From assembly GCF_002002885.1 (NCBI RefSeq), contig NZ_CP019510.1:6224465-6288464 (forward strand): a DNA stretch of 64,000 bases. Reading direction: 5' to 3'. Shown piece by piece: positions 1-7,993 of the stretch; position 1 is the first letter of the stretch, and every line of letters starts with the position of its first letter. The position numbers were made by a program, and so were the translations under genes. The notes below the pieces were generated by a model that saw only the letters and a program-made list of their open reading frames with translations, did not search any database and had not been told where the DNA came from. This DNA comes from Janthinobacterium sp. LM6 (GTDB lineage Bacteria; Pseudomonadota; Gammaproteobacteria; Burkholderiales; Burkholderiaceae_D).

Positions 1-1
1 G

Positions 2-1054
2 GCCTTCCTTGGCGACTACATCTACGAATGGGGTCCATACCAGCTGCAACACCCGAGCCGGGCCGTGCGCACGCATGAAAGTTTCACTCTGGACGACTAC
101 CGCGCCCGCTACGCCCAGTACAAGAGCGACCGCGACTTGCAGGGTGCGCACCTGGCCGCGCCGTGGATCGTCACCTGGGACGACCATGAAGTGGCCAACG
201 ATTACGGCAATGACCGCGACGAGTTGCTCACGCCATCGTTTCTTGAACGCCGCGCGGCCGCCTACCAGGCATTTTATGAACACATGCCGCTGCGCCTGCT
301 GCCGCTGGGCCGGCGCGGCTTTGTCGACATACGCATCTACCAGCGCTATGACTGGGGCCGCCTGGCGCGCTTCCACGTGCTGGACGACCGGCAATACCGC
401 GCCTACCATGCGTGCGCCAGGCCGGGCCGCGGCGGCTCCAATTCCATCACCATGCGCAACTGCCCCGATTTGCGCAAACCCGGCCGCACCATGCTGGGCG
501 AGGAACAGCAGCGCTGGCTGCAAGCCGGCCTCGATGATTCTCCCGCGCGCTGGAACATTTTGGCCCAGCAAACCCTGATGGCGCAATCGAGCCAGGTGCC
601 CATCCTGCGGCCCGGCGACGAACGCATCTGGACCGATGGCTGGGATGGCTATCCGATGGCGCGCCAGCACTTGCTCGACGCCTTGCGCAGCAGCAAGGCC
701 AGCAACCCGCTGGTACTGTCGGGCGACGTGCATACCTTTTATGCCGCGGAACTGAGCCGCAATGCCATGCGCCCCACCAGCAAGGATAATCCCGTGCTGG
801 CCACCGAGTTTTGCGGTACCTCAATCACCTCGAGTTCCCGCCCGCAAGCACGCACGGAGCAGTACGTGGCGATGAACCCGCACATCCGCTACGGACGCAG
901 CGACAAGCGCGGCTATATGTTGCTGGACATCACACCGGAGAAAACCACGACCCTGTTCCAGGGCCTGGAGAACGTGCGCGACAGCACGTCGACCATCGCG
1001 ACACTGGCCAGCTTTGTCGTGCGCGACGGCAAGGCTGGCTTGCAGGAACGCTAG
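2..1054 (+). CDS. PhoD-family alkaline phosphatase/phosphodiesterase, 3' part
   Basis: Partial gene: the frame is open from base 2 and the start lies before the window. The visible 350 residues begin with the PhoD metal-site motif GDYIYEW and continue with WDDHEVANDYGND and SGDVHTFYAAEL, the conserved metal-ligand blocks of the PhoD metallophosphatase fold (Pfam PhoD). Members are usually Tat-exported periplasmic enzymes that release phosphate from mono- or diesters; the signal peptide cannot be seen here. The TAG stop shares the palindrome CTAG with the stop of the convergent LytTR gene. Family assignment is firm; substrate is unknown. Confidence 0.9.
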   Translation, partial: AFLGDYIYEWGPYQLQHPSRAVRTHESFTLDDYRARYAQYKSDRDLQGAHLAAPWIVTWDDHEVANDYGNDRDELLTPSFLERRAAAYQAFYEHMPLRLLPLGRRGFVDIRIYQRYDWGRLARFHVLDDRQYRAYHACARPGRGGSNSITMRNCPDLRKPGRTMLGEEQQRWLQAGLDDSPARWNILAQQTLMAQSSQVPILRPGDERIWTDGWDGYPMARQHLLDALRSSKASNPLVLSGDVHTFYAAELSRNAMRPTSKDNPVLATEFCGTSITSSSRPQARTEQYVAMNPHIRYGRSDKRGYMLLDITPEKTTTLFQGLENVRDSTSTIATLASFVVRDGKAGLQER

Positions 1055-1917
1055 CAAATGCTTTTCAAGGCATCGCGGTAGCGCCGGCTGACGGGCACTT
1101 CGCCGCCCGTGGACAGCACGGCACGCGCATCGCCCGATTCCAGCGGCGTGATTGCCTGCACAAAATCAAGATTGACGATATAGCTGCGGTGCACGCGCAC
1201 AAAGCGCTTGCCGTCCAGGCGGCGCTCGATGGCGGCCATGGTCGAGCGCAGCGGGTAATCGTGCCCGCGCACGTGCAAATTCACATAATTGCCCCAGGCC
1301 TGTATCCATTCGATCTCAACGGCGGGCAGCAAAAAGTCCTTGCCCAGTTTGCGCACCAGGAAACGTTCCGGCTGCTGTACCGGTTCCACGGCCGGGCCTT
1401 CATCGGGTTCGCCCAGCAGGGTCGCCTCGCCTTGCCAGCGCATCAGCAGCAACTGGTAAAAACCCGTGAACAATAAAATGGAGAAGTAAGTACGCACATC
1501 CTTGACATATTCATACGGCAATTCACGCCACCAGTTACCGAAATCGTAAGCGCTGCCGGCGCTCCAGTACGCCAGTTTGCGCAAGGCCACCATGGCCAGC
1601 ACATGCACGAGGCTGTAGACCAGCGACGCGGCCAGGTGCCAGCGCAGGTTCTGCCGCTGGAACACCAGGTGCAGCGGCCGCAACTGGTTGGCCAGGATCA
1701 CCAGCGGTACCAGCGCCAGCAACACCAGGTTGCTGCTCCACTCCCACACGGCCACTTCCCAGAAAGGCGTAGCGAGCCCGGCGCGCTGGCGGTCGGCCCA
1801 GCTGATCCAGCAGTTGAGCGACGTTTGCAGCAGATACAGGACGATCCAGAAAGCTGGCTCGGCAATCTGGCGCCAGCGTTGATATCGTTGCAATAAATCG
1901 GTGGAAGACAGGCGCAT
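1051..1917 (-). CDS. Membrane-anchored LytTR-domain transcriptional regulator
   Basis: 288 residues. About four hydrophobic segments in the first 170 residues (for example AFWIVLYLLQTSLNCW, WSSNLVLLALVPLVILA and YFSILLFTGFYQLLL) are followed by a C-terminal LytTR DNA-binding domain. The domain is recognisable from KDFLLPAVEIEWIQAWGNYV, the FVRVHRSYIVNL core and VPVSRRYRDALK. There is no receiver domain, so it resembles the stand-alone membrane LytTR regulators rather than AlgR/LytR response regulators. I chose the ATG at 1917 because the upstream in-frame extension is low-complexity and lies ahead of the first membrane helix. No histidine kinase is adjacent. The target genes are unknown. Confidence 0.85.
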   Translation of the reverse strand: MRLSSTDLLQRYQRWRQIAEPAFWIVLYLLQTSLNCWISWADRQRAGLATPFWEVAVWEWSSNLVLLALVPLVILANQLRPLHLVFQRQNLRWHLAASLVYSLVHVLAMVALRKLAYWSAGSAYDFGNWWRELPYEYVKDVRTYFSILLFTGFYQLLLMRWQGEATLLGEPDEGPAVEPVQQPERFLVRKLGKDFLLPAVEIEWIQAWGNYVNLHVRGHDYPLRSTMAAIERRLDGKRFVRVHRSYIVNLDFVQAITPLESGDARAVLSTGGEVPVSRRYRDALKSIC

Positions 1918-2075
1918 GGTGTCGGACGGTGAATTAGTTGCACGATTGTAAGGTCCCAAAGCAGTCCCGGCATCACCGCTCGTCACAAACAGCCCGCCGT
2001 TGATCACTTTTCGCTGGTTCGTCCCGCGCGGCCTGCCTATGCTGGGGCCTTCCCTTACCAACGGATCCCGCGACC

Positions 2076-3248
2076 ATGACCACAGATTCCCGCCGTTACG
2101 ATATCGATGCCTTGCGCTTTCTGGTCTTCAGCCTGCTGATCGTCTACCACACGGCCATGCTGTACCTGGATGGCACCGCCTTCCACATGAAAAGTACTTA
2201 CTTGACGGAAACATTGAATTTTCCCATGGTCTTTATCAACCGGTGGCGCATGGAAATCGTATTCCTCATTTCCGGCGTGTCCTGCGCCATGATGACGCAC
2301 TCGTCCCGAGGGGCCTTCCTGCGGCGCAGGCTCCATCGCCTGTTGCTGCCCTTGCTGTTTGGCGTACTGGTGGTGATACCCGTGCAGCCGTATTGCGAAG
2401 GCGTCACGAATGGCCTGGTCGAGCCTGGCTATGGAGCATTCCTGCTGCATTACTTTGGCGGCTACGCCTGGCCGGCCGGCGCATTTACGGGCTGGAAAAC
2501 CAGTTTTACGTGGAACCATCTGTGGTATCTGGTGTACCTGTTGCTGTACACCATCGTGCTGGTGGCCTTGCAGCCGCTGCTGGCCAAGGCAAGACCGCTG
2601 TTTGCGGGGCTGCGCGGCTGGCGCCTGCTGATTCTGCCCGCCCTGCCAGCGCTGGCGGCAACGGCCTTCCTGAAGCTGCGCTATCCGGAAACCCATGCGC
2701 TGGTGAAAGACTGGTACGCGCACGCCATCTATTTCACCATGTATCTGTATGGCTGGTGGCTGGGCAATGACAAGGGAGTGTGGCAGGAACTGGCGCGCTT
2801 GCGCTGGCAGGCGCTGCTGCTGGCGCCCTGCGCGTTTGCCGTGTATCTGGGTTTTGACCTGGTGGCTTCGGAAAACCTGCTGACCTGGGCCTCAGCCGGC
2901 TCCTGGCCCATGCGCAACCTGTACATGTGGCTGGCCATCTGCGCCATCCTGGGCTGGTCGCACACCTTGCTGAATAAACCATTTTCCTGGCTGCCATGGG
3001 CGCGCCAGGCCGTCTTTCCCTGGTACATATTGCACCAGAGCGCCATCGTGCTGCTGGCCTACTGGCTGGTGCCGTTAAAGCTGGGCCCCGTGCTCGAACC
3101 GCTGCTGATATTGGCAGGCACGGTGGCGACCTGCTGGCTGGGGACCTCGCTGCTGATCAGCAAAGTGAACTGGCTGCGCCCCTGCTTCGGCTTGCCCGCC
3201 CGGCCACGGCAAGCCGTGGCGGCGGACACGGCCCTGGCGGCGAATTAG
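2076..3248 (+). CDS. Acyltransferase 3 / OpgC-like integral membrane protein
   Basis: 390 residues with roughly ten hydrophobic segments. The N-terminus DIDALRFLVFSLLIVYH has the Arg-x10-His layout of the first helix in acyltransferase family 3 proteins, whose His is needed for acyl transfer. The family O-acylates sugars, glucans, LPS or peptidoglycan at the cytoplasmic membrane; OpgC-type members succinylate osmoregulated glucans. No neighbouring glucan gene supports a particular substrate. The gene diverges from the LytTR regulator (158-bp gap) and its stop overlaps that of the convergent fadD copy by 3 bases. Confidence 0.85.
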   Translation: MTTDSRRYDIDALRFLVFSLLIVYHTAMLYLDGTAFHMKSTYLTETLNFPMVFINRWRMEIVFLISGVSCAMMTHSSRGAFLRRRLHRLLLPLLFGVLVVIPVQPYCEGVTNGLVEPGYGAFLLHYFGGYAWPAGAFTGWKTSFTWNHLWYLVYLLLYTIVLVALQPLLAKARPLFAGLRGWRLLILPALPALAATAFLKLRYPETHALVKDWYAHAIYFTMYLYGWWLGNDKGVWQELARLRWQALLLAPCAFAVYLGFDLVASENLLTWASAGSWPMRNLYMWLAICAILGWSHTLLNKPFSWLPWARQAVFPWYILHQSAIVLLAYWLVPLKLGPVLEPLLILAGTVATCWLGTSLLISKVNWLRPCFGLPARPRQAVAADTALAAN

Positions 3249-4927
3249 GCGACTTTCTTTTCGTCGCGTAATTGACGGCGCAAGATCTTGCCGACATTGG
3301 TCTTCGGCAATTCATCGCGGAACTCGATGTATTTCGGCTTCTTGTAGGCCGTCAATTCATGCTTGCAATGCTCGCGGATCTGTTCCACCGTCAGGTTCGG
3401 ATCCTTGCGTACGACAAACACTTTCACGGCTTCGCCCGCGTTGGCATCCGGCACGCCGATGCAGGCGCATTCCAGCACGCCCGGGCACGATGCGACCACG
3501 TCTTCCACTTCATTCGGATACACATTGAAGCCGGACACGATGATCATGTCTTTCTTGCGGTCCACGATCTTCACGTAGCCGCGCTCGTCCATGACGCCCA
3601 CGTCGCCCGTCTTGAAATAGCCGTCGGCCGTCATCGACTTGGCGGTCTCGTCCGGACGCTGCCAGTATCCCGCCATCACTTGCGGGCCGCGCACGGCGAT
3701 TTCGCCCGGTTCGCCCAGCGGCACTTCCACGCCATCGTCATTCAAAATCGCCACTTCCGTCGAGGGGAAAGGCAAGCCGATGGTGCCCGTGAATTCCGTG
3801 ATATCGACGCGGTTGCCCGTCACCACGGGCGACGTTTCCGACATGCCATAGCCTTCGATCAGCGGGCAGCCCGTCAATTTGAGCCAGCGCTCGGCCACAT
3901 TGCGCTGCAAGGCCATGCCGCCGCCATTGCACACTTTATAGCTGGAAAAATCGAGCTTGGCGAAGTCGGCGTTGTTCAGCAGCGCGTTGTACAGAGTATT
4001 GACGGCTGGGAAGACGACGATCTTGTGCTTGCTCAATTCCTTGACGAAACCGGGGATGTCGCGCGGGTTGGGGATCAGCACGCTCATGCCGCCCAGGCGC
4101 ATGCCCATCAGGGCGCTGACGGTCAGCGAATAGATGTGATACAGGGGCAAGGCGCACATGAAGCCCATCGAGGTGGCGCGCATTTCCTTGGTCATCACGG
4201 GCGACATCCACGCCTCGTTTTGCAGCACGTTGGCGATCACGTTACGGTGCAACAACATCGCGCCCTTCGACACGCCCGTCGTGCCGCCCGTGTATTGCAG
4301 GAAGACAATATCGTCATGCCCCTGCTGCACCGGCGTCAAGGTCAAACGGGAACCCTCGGCCAGCATCTTGTTGAAGCTGATGGCGCCCGGCAAGGAAAAC
4401 GCCGGCACCATTTTCTTGATCTTGCGCACGACGAAGTTGACGATGGCGCCCTTCAAGCCACCGAGCAAGTCGCCCATGGTGGCGACGATCACATGCTTGA
4501 CCTGGGTGTGCGGCAATACCTGTTCCACCGTGGTGGCGAAGTTTTCCAGCACGATGATCGCTTCGCTGCCCGAATCGATCAACTGGTGCTGCAATTCGCG
4601 CGGCGTGTACAGCGGATTGACGTTCACCACGGTGTAGCCAGCGCGCAAGATCGCCGCCATGGCTACCGGATACTGCAACACGTTCGGCAGCATGATCGCC
4701 ACGCGCGCGCCCGCTTGCAGGCCCTTGCTTTGCAGCCAGGCGCCCATCTGCTGCGACAGCTGGTCAAGCTCGCGGTAGGTGAGGAATTTATCCATGCACA
4801 CGAAAGCGTTGCGGTCCGCATATTTCTGGAACGACTCTTCCAGCAAATGCGTGACGGAACGGTATTGCGTGCAATCAATCTCTGCGGGAACGCTGTCCGG
4901 GTACGACTTCAACCAAATCTTGTCCAT
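3245..4927 (-). CDS. fadD: Long-chain fatty acid-CoA ligase (FadD), copy 1
   Basis: 560 residues, the usual FadD length. Activates free fatty acids to acyl-CoA via an acyl-adenylate at the inner membrane, feeding beta-oxidation. Visible ANL-superfamily motifs are the phosphate loop YTGGTTGVSKGA, GYGMSETSP, the ATP-binding DVGVMDERGYVKIVDRKKDM hinge, VSGFNVYPNEVE and the C-terminal catalytic lysine context LPKTNVGKILRR. It is the downstream member of a tandem pair with a closely similar paralogue, 55 bp apart on the same strand, probably co-transcribed. Copies this similar suggest a gene duplication with possible split chain-length preference. Confidence 0.93.
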   Translation of the reverse strand: MDKIWLKSYPDSVPAEIDCTQYRSVTHLLEESFQKYADRNAFVCMDKFLTYRELDQLSQQMGAWLQSKGLQAGARVAIMLPNVLQYPVAMAAILRAGYTVVNVNPLYTPRELQHQLIDSGSEAIIVLENFATTVEQVLPHTQVKHVIVATMGDLLGGLKGAIVNFVVRKIKKMVPAFSLPGAISFNKMLAEGSRLTLTPVQQGHDDIVFLQYTGGTTGVSKGAMLLHRNVIANVLQNEAWMSPVMTKEMRATSMGFMCALPLYHIYSLTVSALMGMRLGGMSVLIPNPRDIPGFVKELSKHKIVVFPAVNTLYNALLNNADFAKLDFSSYKVCNGGGMALQRNVAERWLKLTGCPLIEGYGMSETSPVVTGNRVDITEFTGTIGLPFPSTEVAILNDDGVEVPLGEPGEIAVRGPQVMAGYWQRPDETAKSMTADGYFKTGDVGVMDERGYVKIVDRKKDMIIVSGFNVYPNEVEDVVASCPGVLECACIGVPDANAGEAVKVFVVRKDPNLTVEQIREHCKHELTAYKKPKYIEFRDELPKTNVGKILRRQLRDEKKVA

Positions 4928-4951
4928 CTCGCCTCATCTTTATCTGTAAAA

Positions 4952-4975
4952 GGGACGCGCCTCCTGGCGCATCCC
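4952..4975 (-). terminator. Intercistronic hairpin between the two fadD copies
   Basis: GGGACGCGCC and GGCGCATCCC form a stem with one mismatch around a TCCT loop. In the minus direction it is followed by a short T run (TTTTA). It could be a weak terminator or an mRNA-processing hairpin that sets different expression of the two paralogues. Confidence 0.4.
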
Positions 4976-4982
4976 ACACTGT

Positions 4983-6665
4983 TTATGCTGCTATCTTTGT
5001 TTCGTCACGCAGGGCGCGACGCAAAATCTTGCCGACGTTGGTCTTCGGCAGTTCATCGCGGAACTCGATGTATTTCGGCCGCTTGTAACCCGTGAATTGT
5101 TCCTTGCAGTACGCGGCCAGCACTGCCTGGGTCAGGTTCGGATCCTTGCGCACGACAAACACTTTCACAGCTTCGCCCGAGTGTTCGTCAGGCACGCCCA
5201 CGCAGGCGCATTCGAGCACGCCAGGATGGGCCGCGATGACGGCTTCGACTTCGTTCGGATACACATTGAAGCCGGAGACGAGAATCATGTCTTTCTTGCG
5301 GTCCACGATCTTCACGTAGCCGCGCTCGTCCATGATGCCCACGTCGCCCGACTTGAAGTAGCCATCGGGGGTCATGACCTTGGCCGTCTCGTCGGGACGG
5401 TTCCAGTAGCCGCTCATCACTTGCGGGCCGCGGATGGCGATTTCGCCCGTCTGGCCCAGCGGCACTTCCTTGCCGTCGTCGTCGAGGATGGCGATCTCGG
5501 TCGACGGAATCGGCAAGCCGATGGTGCCGGAAAACGCCGTACTGTCGGCGCGGTTGCAGGTGGCGACAGGCGACGTTTCCGACAAGCCATAGCCTTCGAT
5601 GATGGACACGCCCGTCACTTGCAGCCACTTGTCGTTGACGGCTTGCTGCACCGCCATGCCGCCGCCATTGGCGATCTTCAGGCCCGAGAAGTCGAGCTTG
5701 GCGAAATCGGGGTGATTCACCAGCGCGTTATACAGGGTATTGACCGCTGGCAGCAGGTTGAATTTGTACTTGCCCAGCTCCTTGATCAGGCCCGGTATAT
5801 CGCGCGGATTCGGGATCAGGATATTCAGCGCGCCCACGCGCGTGCCCCACATCGCGCACGCCGTCAGCGCAAAGATATGGTACAGCGGCAAGGCGCAGAC
5901 GATGATCATCTGTTCCTTGCTGTTCTGGTCGAGCGCCGCGCCCGACCACGCTTCGCTTTGCAGCACATTGGCAATCACATTGCGGTGGCTCAAGGTCGCG
6001 CCTTTCGACACGCCCGTCGTGCCGCCCGTGTATTGCAGGAAGGCAGGGTCATTGATGCCCAGCTCGACGGGCGTGAGTTTCATGCGGCTGCCCAGCGCCA
6101 GCGCCTGCTTGAAACGCATGGCGTTCGGCAAGGAATACGCGGGCACCATCTTCTTGACGTTGCGCACGACAAAATTGACGATCATGCCCTTCAAGCCACC
6201 GAGCATCTCGCCCATGCTGGCGACGACGACATGCTTGACGGCCGTCTTGCCCAGCACTTGCTCCAGGGTATGGGCGAAGTTTTCCAGCACGATGATGGCT
6301 TCGCTGCCCGAATCATTGAGCTGATGCTCGAGTTCGCGCGGCGTATACAAGGGATTGACGTTGACCACCGTGTAGCCGGCGCGCAGGACGGCGGCGATGG
6401 CCACCGGATACTGCAGCACGTTCGGCATCATCAGGGCGACACGCGCCCCCTTCTTCAGGCCGCGGCTTTGCAGCCAGGCACCGAGCTGGCGCGAATAAGT
6501 GTCGAGTTCGGCATAGGTGAGAAATTTGTCCATGCAGACATAGGCATTGCGGTCCGCATATTTTTGAAACGCTTCTTCCAGCAAATGCACCAGCGAACGA
6601 TATTGATCAGGATCGATGTCGGCGGGGACGCCGGGAGGATACGACTTCAGCCAAATTTTTTCCAT
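4983..6665 (-). CDS. fadD: Long-chain fatty acid-CoA ligase (FadD), copy 2
   Basis: 560 residues, collinear with the neighbouring copy over the whole length. It has the same P-loop (YTGGTTGVSKGA), GYGLSETSP, IVDRKKDMILVSGFNVYPNEVE and LPKTNVGKILRR motifs, so both copies look catalytically intact. As the promoter-proximal gene of the pair it is likely the better expressed. The 276 bp upstream (6666-6941) hold no gene and presumably its promoter; I could not identify a convincing FadR-type operator there. Role as for copy 1: acyl-CoA synthesis for fatty-acid degradation or lipid recycling. Confidence 0.93.
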   Translation of the reverse strand: MEKIWLKSYPPGVPADIDPDQYRSLVHLLEEAFQKYADRNAYVCMDKFLTYAELDTYSRQLGAWLQSRGLKKGARVALMMPNVLQYPVAIAAVLRAGYTVVNVNPLYTPRELEHQLNDSGSEAIIVLENFAHTLEQVLGKTAVKHVVVASMGEMLGGLKGMIVNFVVRNVKKMVPAYSLPNAMRFKQALALGSRMKLTPVELGINDPAFLQYTGGTTGVSKGATLSHRNVIANVLQSEAWSGAALDQNSKEQMIIVCALPLYHIFALTACAMWGTRVGALNILIPNPRDIPGLIKELGKYKFNLLPAVNTLYNALVNHPDFAKLDFSGLKIANGGGMAVQQAVNDKWLQVTGVSIIEGYGLSETSPVATCNRADSTAFSGTIGLPIPSTEIAILDDDGKEVPLGQTGEIAIRGPQVMSGYWNRPDETAKVMTPDGYFKSGDVGIMDERGYVKIVDRKKDMILVSGFNVYPNEVEAVIAAHPGVLECACVGVPDEHSGEAVKVFVVRKDPNLTQAVLAAYCKEQFTGYKRPKYIEFRDELPKTNVGKILRRALRDETKIAA

Positions 6666-6941
6666 CCTGTGCCTCTTGTCTCGAATAATCGTGGGGGAGC
6701 CGGCGCACCCTGCCGGCGCGGATCATTGCTGCGGATTCTGTCGTCCTGCAGTCAGTTTGAGCATTCTGACGAGCAATTGCTCTATGCTACTAATGCGATG
6801 CTATCGGGCGCCGGGCTTCCATGCAAGCGCTTTCAACAGTATTCGAGCGGCAACTCTAGGGGTATTTTGTGCTGCACTGCAACATGATAAATACGCTGTT
6901 GCAGGATCGTTCGCCTTGACGTCCGGGACAATCTTTACGGG

Positions 6942-7991
6942 TCACGGGCTGGACAATTGCTCCAGCGCCTGCCTGCGCTCAGGCTTCTTGATCTGGGCCA
7001 TTGTGTGCACTGCAGCATAAAAAGCACGAAAGTTCTTTTTTTCTTCCAGCAATTTTTTGAAGGCAGGCAAAAATTCATTGTAGGTAGACACGGAAGCCAG
7101 GTGCGCATTGCTCAATGGCTGCTCGAACCAGCGGTCGTAACCGGCAAAACCACCCCAGTTTTTCTTCAGTACCTGGTAGGCATCTTGCAATGCCGCAAAT
7201 ACCTGCGCCTTGCGCGCGCGCTTCTCCGCGTCACTGGCGTCGCTCGCATACACGGACTCCAGTTCGCCCCGGTATTTCAATAGCAAGGCCAGGAAATCCT
7301 GGCGCCGCGCCGCATACTGGGCGTACGCCGCGCGCATGCTATCGTTGCCCTCGCGCGCCAGCCAGCGCTGCACGCCAGCCTCTTCCACGGCACTGGCAAA
7401 CGACTCGTTGAAGGCCGAATCGCCAGGCACGTACACCACCTGGTGCGCCAGTTCATGGAAGATCAGGCGCGCCAGTTCCGCATCGTTGTAATTGATAAAG
7501 GTCGACAGCAACGGGTCGTCGAACCAGCCCAGAGTGGAATACGCGGGCACGCCGCCCACTTGCACGTCGTAATGCTGGGCGCGTAACTCGTCGGCATACG
7601 CGAGCGCCTCCTCCTTGCTGTAGTAGCCGCGGTAATTGACGCAGCCGGCGATGGGAAAACACCATTGCAGCGGCTGCAGCGACAATTCCGGCGTGGCCAC
7701 CACGTTCCACAGCACGAACGGGCGCCGCAGCGCCGCATAGTTCTTGTAGCTGCCATTGTCGGGCAAGTCCAGCTCGCTGACGGCAAAGCGGCGGATTTGC
7801 TGCGCCTTGGCCAAACGCACTTTCAGGCGCGGCTCGGTGGCCGGGTCATCGAGCCACTCGCCGATAGGGCGCGCGCCGGACCACAGGGCATATTGCCCCT
7901 GCGCCGCTTGCGTGTAGTAGCGCAATTGCGTGCAGCCGCCCAGCAGCAGGCACGCCGTGCTGACAAGCAAGCGGGCCGGCCAGCGCGCCAT
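6942..7991 (-). CDS. Putative zinc aminopeptidase lipoprotein (PF10023 type)
   Basis: 349 residues. The N-terminus has a lipoprotein signal ending in LLLGGC, so the mature protein is lipid-anchored and extracytoplasmic. The central LIFHELAHQVVYVPGDSAFNESFASAVEEAG contains an HExxH zinc site with a downstream NESFA(x)3E segment that supplies a third ligand, typical of the family annotated as predicted aminopeptidase. I chose the ATG at 7991: it lies 2 bp after the stop of the upstream oxidoreductase gene and gives a clean signal peptide. The two genes are probably co-transcribed, although no functional link is obvious. Confidence 0.85.
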   Translation of the reverse strand: MARWPARLLVSTACLLLGGCTQLRYYTQAAQGQYALWSGARPIGEWLDDPATEPRLKVRLAKAQQIRRFAVSELDLPDNGSYKNYAALRRPFVLWNVVATPELSLQPLQWCFPIAGCVNYRGYYSKEEALAYADELRAQHYDVQVGGVPAYSTLGWFDDPLLSTFINYNDAELARLIFHELAHQVVYVPGDSAFNESFASAVEEAGVQRWLAREGNDSMRAAYAQYAARRQDFLALLLKYRGELESVYASDASDAEKRARKAQVFAALQDAYQVLKKNWGGFAGYDRWFEQPLSNAHLASVSTYNEFLPAFKKLLEEKKNFRAFYAAVHTMAQIKKPERRQALEQLSSP

Positions 7992-7993
7992 GG

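Noticed and set aside
1918..2061. Longer form of the LytTR gene starting at 2061
   Set aside because: The extra 48 residues are not hydrophobic or conserved-looking and would nearly abut the divergent acyltransferase start.
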